The position numbers and the translations under genes are program-made. The notes beneath the pieces are model-generated. The model made no database searches. It worked only from the letters and a program-made list of their open reading frames with translations, and was not told where the DNA came from. 64,000 nt of DNA from Phycisphaerae bacterium. Lineage in GTDB: Bacteria > Planctomycetota > Phycisphaerae > UBA1845. Each line of letters starts with the position of its first letter. Position 1 is the stretch's first letter. The stretch lies in contig JANQQK010000078.1 in assembly GCA_028289375.1 (NCBI GenBank), positions 22,532-86,531 on the forward strand, read 5' to 3'. Below, in pieces: positions 60,911 through 64,000 of the stretch.

Positions 60911-63361
60911 ATGTCAGCAGGGCGTCCGAATCGCATACGCGCACGGGTTATCCATCCACTCCTGATCATCGTTATCGGCTGGCCGCTTGGTTTCGCCATC
61001 GGCGCTGAGGACAATCAACGACAACTCATGCGGCGCTCCAACCGCGTGCCCGGTATCGCCGAGCACAGTGCCATGATGCACGAGGCGACCAGTAACGCGC
61101 TGAACCCGACCACGGCCGCCGGGGACGCATCCGTCCCCATTGCGTTCACCAAAATCGTCGAAATCGGCGACCCCGCTGCAGGCCTGCCTGACGGCATGAT
61201 TCTCGAAGACATCGGCTTTCACATTCTTCTTGAAAGCATTTCCGACCCAGCCGACCTTGAACTTCCCGCCTCGATCGACCGCAACGGCACGGTCGCTTTT
61301 CTCGGCTACCCGATCGTCCCCGGATTTCCAAACGACGACGCCTTCTGCACGCCCGTCGCGCTCTACAACCACGTCAACGGTGAGAACATCTTTCTCACGC
61401 AAAACGAGGGGCCGGCACCCGGCACCGATGACCCCTTCACCGGCATCACCGGAACCCCGCGCATCGACGATGGCCGAACGATCTTTTTCGCAGGAATCGG
61501 CGACAACAAATTCTCAGCCACCCTAGGCCTCTGGTCATTCGGTCCATCCGTGCAGGAACTCGAATTCCTCCAGGACAGCAATGTCCCCGGGATGTCCCCG
61601 GCCGGGATACTCGATACCCCATTCAGTTTCCAATCCACCGACAATCTCACGGTTTTTCTTGGCGGCATCGACGATCCCACCATCGACGATATTCGCCCAC
61701 AAGGCCTGTGGCAAAGACGAAACGGCGTCACGACACCGATTGCGTTGGCCGGCAATCCTGCACCGGGATTCGGCGAAGGCATCGTCTATGGTGAAACCGA
61801 CGGAAACTTCTTCATCGGCACCATCGGGACGTTCGACATCACACCCGATGGCCGCATCGTTTACACCGCGTTCTTCGAAGGCCCCGGCATCACACGCCTG
61901 ACCGACGAAGCGATCTGGCTTGCCGATGGTGATACGACCGAAGTCCTTGTACGTGAGGGTGACCCCACACCGGCTGGCTTGTTCTCACCAGGATCGACTT
62001 TCGGCAGTCCGTCCATCACGGAAGCGGCATTCTTTGGTGTCGGGTTCACGCCGATCTCCATAAACAGGAACGGCGTGGTCATTTTTGAAGCGCGGGTCGA
62101 AGTGCCGGGTGATCCGCCTCGCGTTCCAAGTCTTTGGAAATGGGAGAATGGAGAGCGCGAGATGCTCATTCGCGGACGCGAGCGCGGCGTCGCCTTCAGC
62201 GAACCTGGCGATCCCGCCCCCGGGATTCTCGGCGGAAACTTCTTCGCATTCACATTCGCCGATCACAACGACCGCGGCGACATCCACATTCGCGCGTTCG
62301 TCGAGACCAACGACAACATATTCGATTCAACATTCGGCATCTGGGCCGACCGCGGCCAAGGCATCGAACCGGTCGCGTTCGAGGAAGGTCCCGTCCCCGA
62401 AATGCCGGGCGTCAACTTCCTCCCCGAAATCAACAACGTTCGCGGCATTGGCCTGTCGATTCTCGAAGTCGACGGCTCGATCCTCTACACCGGGAGGTTC
62501 ATCGACAGCGACGGGAATGTTGCCATTGGATTGTTCCGAAACAACCCGGACGGCACGTCCAATTTCCTCTTCAAGACCCGAGAATTTGTCGACGTCTCCG
62601 GCGACGGTACAGACTTGCGTCAGATCGCGCGATTCAATCCGGGCTTCGGAACCACCGACGATGGCAGGAAAGTCGTCGAATTCGTGTTCGTAGACGGATC
62701 GCAGGGCATGTACACGTTCGACGCATTGTTCACCGCCGGCGGTCCACGCGTCGACCATGCCCTCACCACGCCCTTTAGTGGCTACATCGATCCGCGCGCC
62801 GAAAGCACGGACGGAAGGACGATGGACCTCGGTATCAATCGCGTGAGCATCGTTTTTGATCAGTCTGTGCAAGGTCGAGGTGGAGCATTGCTCGATGCAT
62901 CAGCGTTCACCGTGCGACAAACGGGCGAAGAACAACCTCCGAACGTCACATCTGTAATCACACACGATCAACGCTTCATCAATCTTGAGCTTGATCGACC
63001 TCTCACTGTCGGTGAATGGACCACCATAGTGGCTGACGTTGAGAATTTCCAGGGCATTCCGATTGCGTCCATCGGCGACCTGGGCAGCGAAGACAACGAG
63101 CCAGACCGCATCGACATCGGATACCTTCCGGGCGATGTCGATCAGTCTGGATTGGTTTCCCCGCTTGATCTGTTGGCTTGGCGTCAACAGCTCAACGATA
63201 TCGCGGTCCCCGAACAGGGCACATCCCTCGACTACCTCGACACCGACCGCGACGGAGCGGTGACCCCGCTGGACTTGAACCTCTTCCGCCGCCTGATCAA
63301 CGGCATCTCCCCCGCATCCCAAACCTGGGCCGGCGCAACGCTCAACAGCGAGCGCCCTTAG
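60911..63361 (+). CDS. Exported repeat protein with C-terminal dockerin domain
   Basis: An 816-residue secreted protein. The signal segment (I-H-P-L-L-I-I-V-I-G-W-P-L-G-F-A-I-G-A) leads to ~570 residues of irregular beta repeats with the recurring phrase R-E-G-D-P-x-P-x-G or G-x-P-A-P-G, a layout seen in large planctomycete surface proteins. A Ig-like/Big domain follows (~640-720). The C-terminus is a type I dockerin-like pair, G-D-V-D-Q-S-G-L-V-S-P-L-D and D-T-D-R-D-G-A-V-T-P-L-D. GGAGG lies 8 nt before ATG 60911. No cohesin partner is visible here. Confidence 0.83.
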   Translation: MSAGRPNRIRARVIHPLLIIVIGWPLGFAIGAEDNQRQLMRRSNRVPGIAEHSAMMHEATSNALNPTTAAGDASVPIAFTKIVEIGDPAAGLPDGMILEDIGFHILLESISDPADLELPASIDRNGTVAFLGYPIVPGFPNDDAFCTPVALYNHVNGENIFLTQNEGPAPGTDDPFTGITGTPRIDDGRTIFFAGIGDNKFSATLGLWSFGPSVQELEFLQDSNVPGMSPAGILDTPFSFQSTDNLTVFLGGIDDPTIDDIRPQGLWQRRNGVTTPIALAGNPAPGFGEGIVYGETDGNFFIGTIGTFDITPDGRIVYTAFFEGPGITRLTDEAIWLADGDTTEVLVREGDPTPAGLFSPGSTFGSPSITEAAFFGVGFTPISINRNGVVIFEARVEVPGDPPRVPSLWKWENGEREMLIRGRERGVAFSEPGDPAPGILGGNFFAFTFADHNDRGDIHIRAFVETNDNIFDSTFGIWADRGQGIEPVAFEEGPVPEMPGVNFLPEINNVRGIGLSILEVDGSILYTGRFIDSDGNVAIGLFRNNPDGTSNFLFKTREFVDVSGDGTDLRQIARFNPGFGTTDDGRKVVEFVFVDGSQGMYTFDALFTAGGPRVDHALTTPFSGYIDPRAESTDGRTMDLGINRVSIVFDQSVQGRGGALLDASAFTVRQTGEEQPPNVTSVITHDQRFINLELDRPLTVGEWTTIVADVENFQGIPIASIGDLGSEDNEPDRIDIGYLPGDVDQSGLVSPLDLLAWRQQLNDIAVPEQGTSLDYLDTDRDGAVTPLDLNLFRRLINGISPASQTWAGATLNSERP

Positions 63362-64000
63362 CTCCAGACACGCTGGTTGCACAAGACATCGCGGGCGGGA
63401 AGCCTGAACGCCACTCGTCCGCGATGTCTCGGCTGCAATCTTCATAAGTCATCCATGAAAAGCGCGTCGCCGGTTGGGGTCAGAACCCTCAACGCTCGTC
63501 CATCGTCCCAGTCCAATCGTCCTTCAGCAAACGTGACAACGATCGGTCCTTCGGCAGACGTCCACCCGTCTGCCCCCCGGGCCGTAATGTGTCTCGTTCA
63601 GGCTGCAGAAATCTCTGGGTGCCCGTTCGCAGCTACCCGGTCAGCGACTGGGTCGGACGGTGGATGACAGAATTGAGAGAAATTCGATCCCAAAAAAGCG
63701 AGATGCGTGTAACAAATCGTAGATGAGACGCGACGCAGAACAAGACAGGATGCAGCTCCTCGGACACGTCGTTCAGTTCGCGGGTCCCGACCTGTCATGA
63801 TTCAACCGAAACAGGAGCATCGGGTTTGCGATTTGCTGCGCGTGAGCAGCTCGTCGGACTCTAGTCGTAGTCTGCGTATGCACACTATTTGCTGATCAGT
63901 CCCCCTAGAAGCGGTTTCATAACCCCTGACGTAAAGTGGTTTTCGCGCATTTGCGCTGTAGCTGAAGATCGGTTTTACTTGGCGATCGAAAGGAGTCTTT
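63362..64000. other. No firm gene; possible coding remnant and leader of a gene beyond the edge
   Basis: These 639 nt have no convincing gene. On the minus strand a stop-bounded stretch of ~46 codons, ending at the TGA near 63446, reads like protein (G-W-T-S-A-E-G-P-I-V-V-T-F-A-E-G-R-L-D-W) but has no start or ribosome site and may be a decayed gene end. The last bases contain AAAGGAG (~63990-63996), a Shine-Dalgarno sequence, so a plus-strand gene probably starts just past position 64000. Confidence 0.5.

Noticed and set aside
1..64000. CRISPR arrays, rRNA, insertion sequences or integrase/att structures
   Set aside because: No regularly spaced repeats, transposase motifs or terminal inverted repeats were seen; the repeated DNA comes from FG-GAP and DCNxNG protein repeats.

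Overview
The window reads as chromosomal DNA of a planctomycete, most likely of the Phycisphaerae type. This is inferred from content, not from a database search. GC is roughly 60%. Large exported proteins carry dockerin-like Ca-binding repeats, FG-GAP/VCBS repeats and D-C-N-x-N-G-x-x-D-E-C repeats, and two membrane proteins carry a paired-CxxC module with the core CGYxLxG, all typical of that phylum. No rRNA, CRISPR array, IS element or integrase is visible. There is one tRNA gene, tRNA-Arg(CCG).

Layout. (1) 1-3.5 kb: a short-chain acyl-CoA synthetase cut by the left edge, a zinc-ribbon membrane protein and a class I glutamine amidotransferase. (2) 3.6-10.8 kb: a type VI secretion spike operon, namely VgrG, a metzincin-like HEMGH protein, an unrecognised 524-residue protein and PAAR. 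A promoter overlapped by a perfect palindrome lies upstream. (3) 10.8-15.7 kb: tRNA-Arg and a glycan/methylation operon (51-residue membrane peptide, GT-C-like membrane protein, GT2, two methyltransferases). (4) 15.8-20.3 kb: truD, a molybdate transporter in which ModA and ModB are one polypeptide, and an HslV-like Ntn hydrolase. (5) 20.3-25.5 kb: an operon of Fpg/Nei glycosylase, lipocalin, membrane protein and SRPBCC-epimerase fusion, then a sigma factor and a divergent MerR/B12-fold regulator. The set resembles the light or oxidative-stress clusters of LitR/CarH bacteria. (6) 25.5-36.7 kb: HDOD, PilZ, SDR, Rex, a LpxL-like acyltransferase, a probable selenoprotein (membrane-anchored AhpC/TSA fold with an in-frame TGA in a W-U-T-S-C motif), an IPTL-like sorted protein, a diguanylate cyclase and divergent accA with a structured leader that partly resembles a c-di-GMP-I riboswitch. 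(7) 36.9-49.4 kb: FG-GAP proteins, small enzymes, upp, phzF, a transglutaminase-like protein and a GNAT. (8) 49.4-63.4 kb: a 1294-residue secreted metzincin, SppA, a DUF255/YyaL-like protein, a STAS protein, GlnRS and a dockerin protein. The last ~640 bases hold no firm gene but end in a Shine-Dalgarno-like sequence.

Most interesting: the selenocysteine candidate with a well-placed SECIS-like hairpin, the VgrG-metzincin-PAAR operon with an unknown partner, the ModA-ModB fusion, the accA leader facing a diguanylate cyclase gene, and three likely small proteins under 60 residues. Start codons were chosen by Shine-Dalgarno sequences, family length and overlap with neighbours; alternatives are stated.
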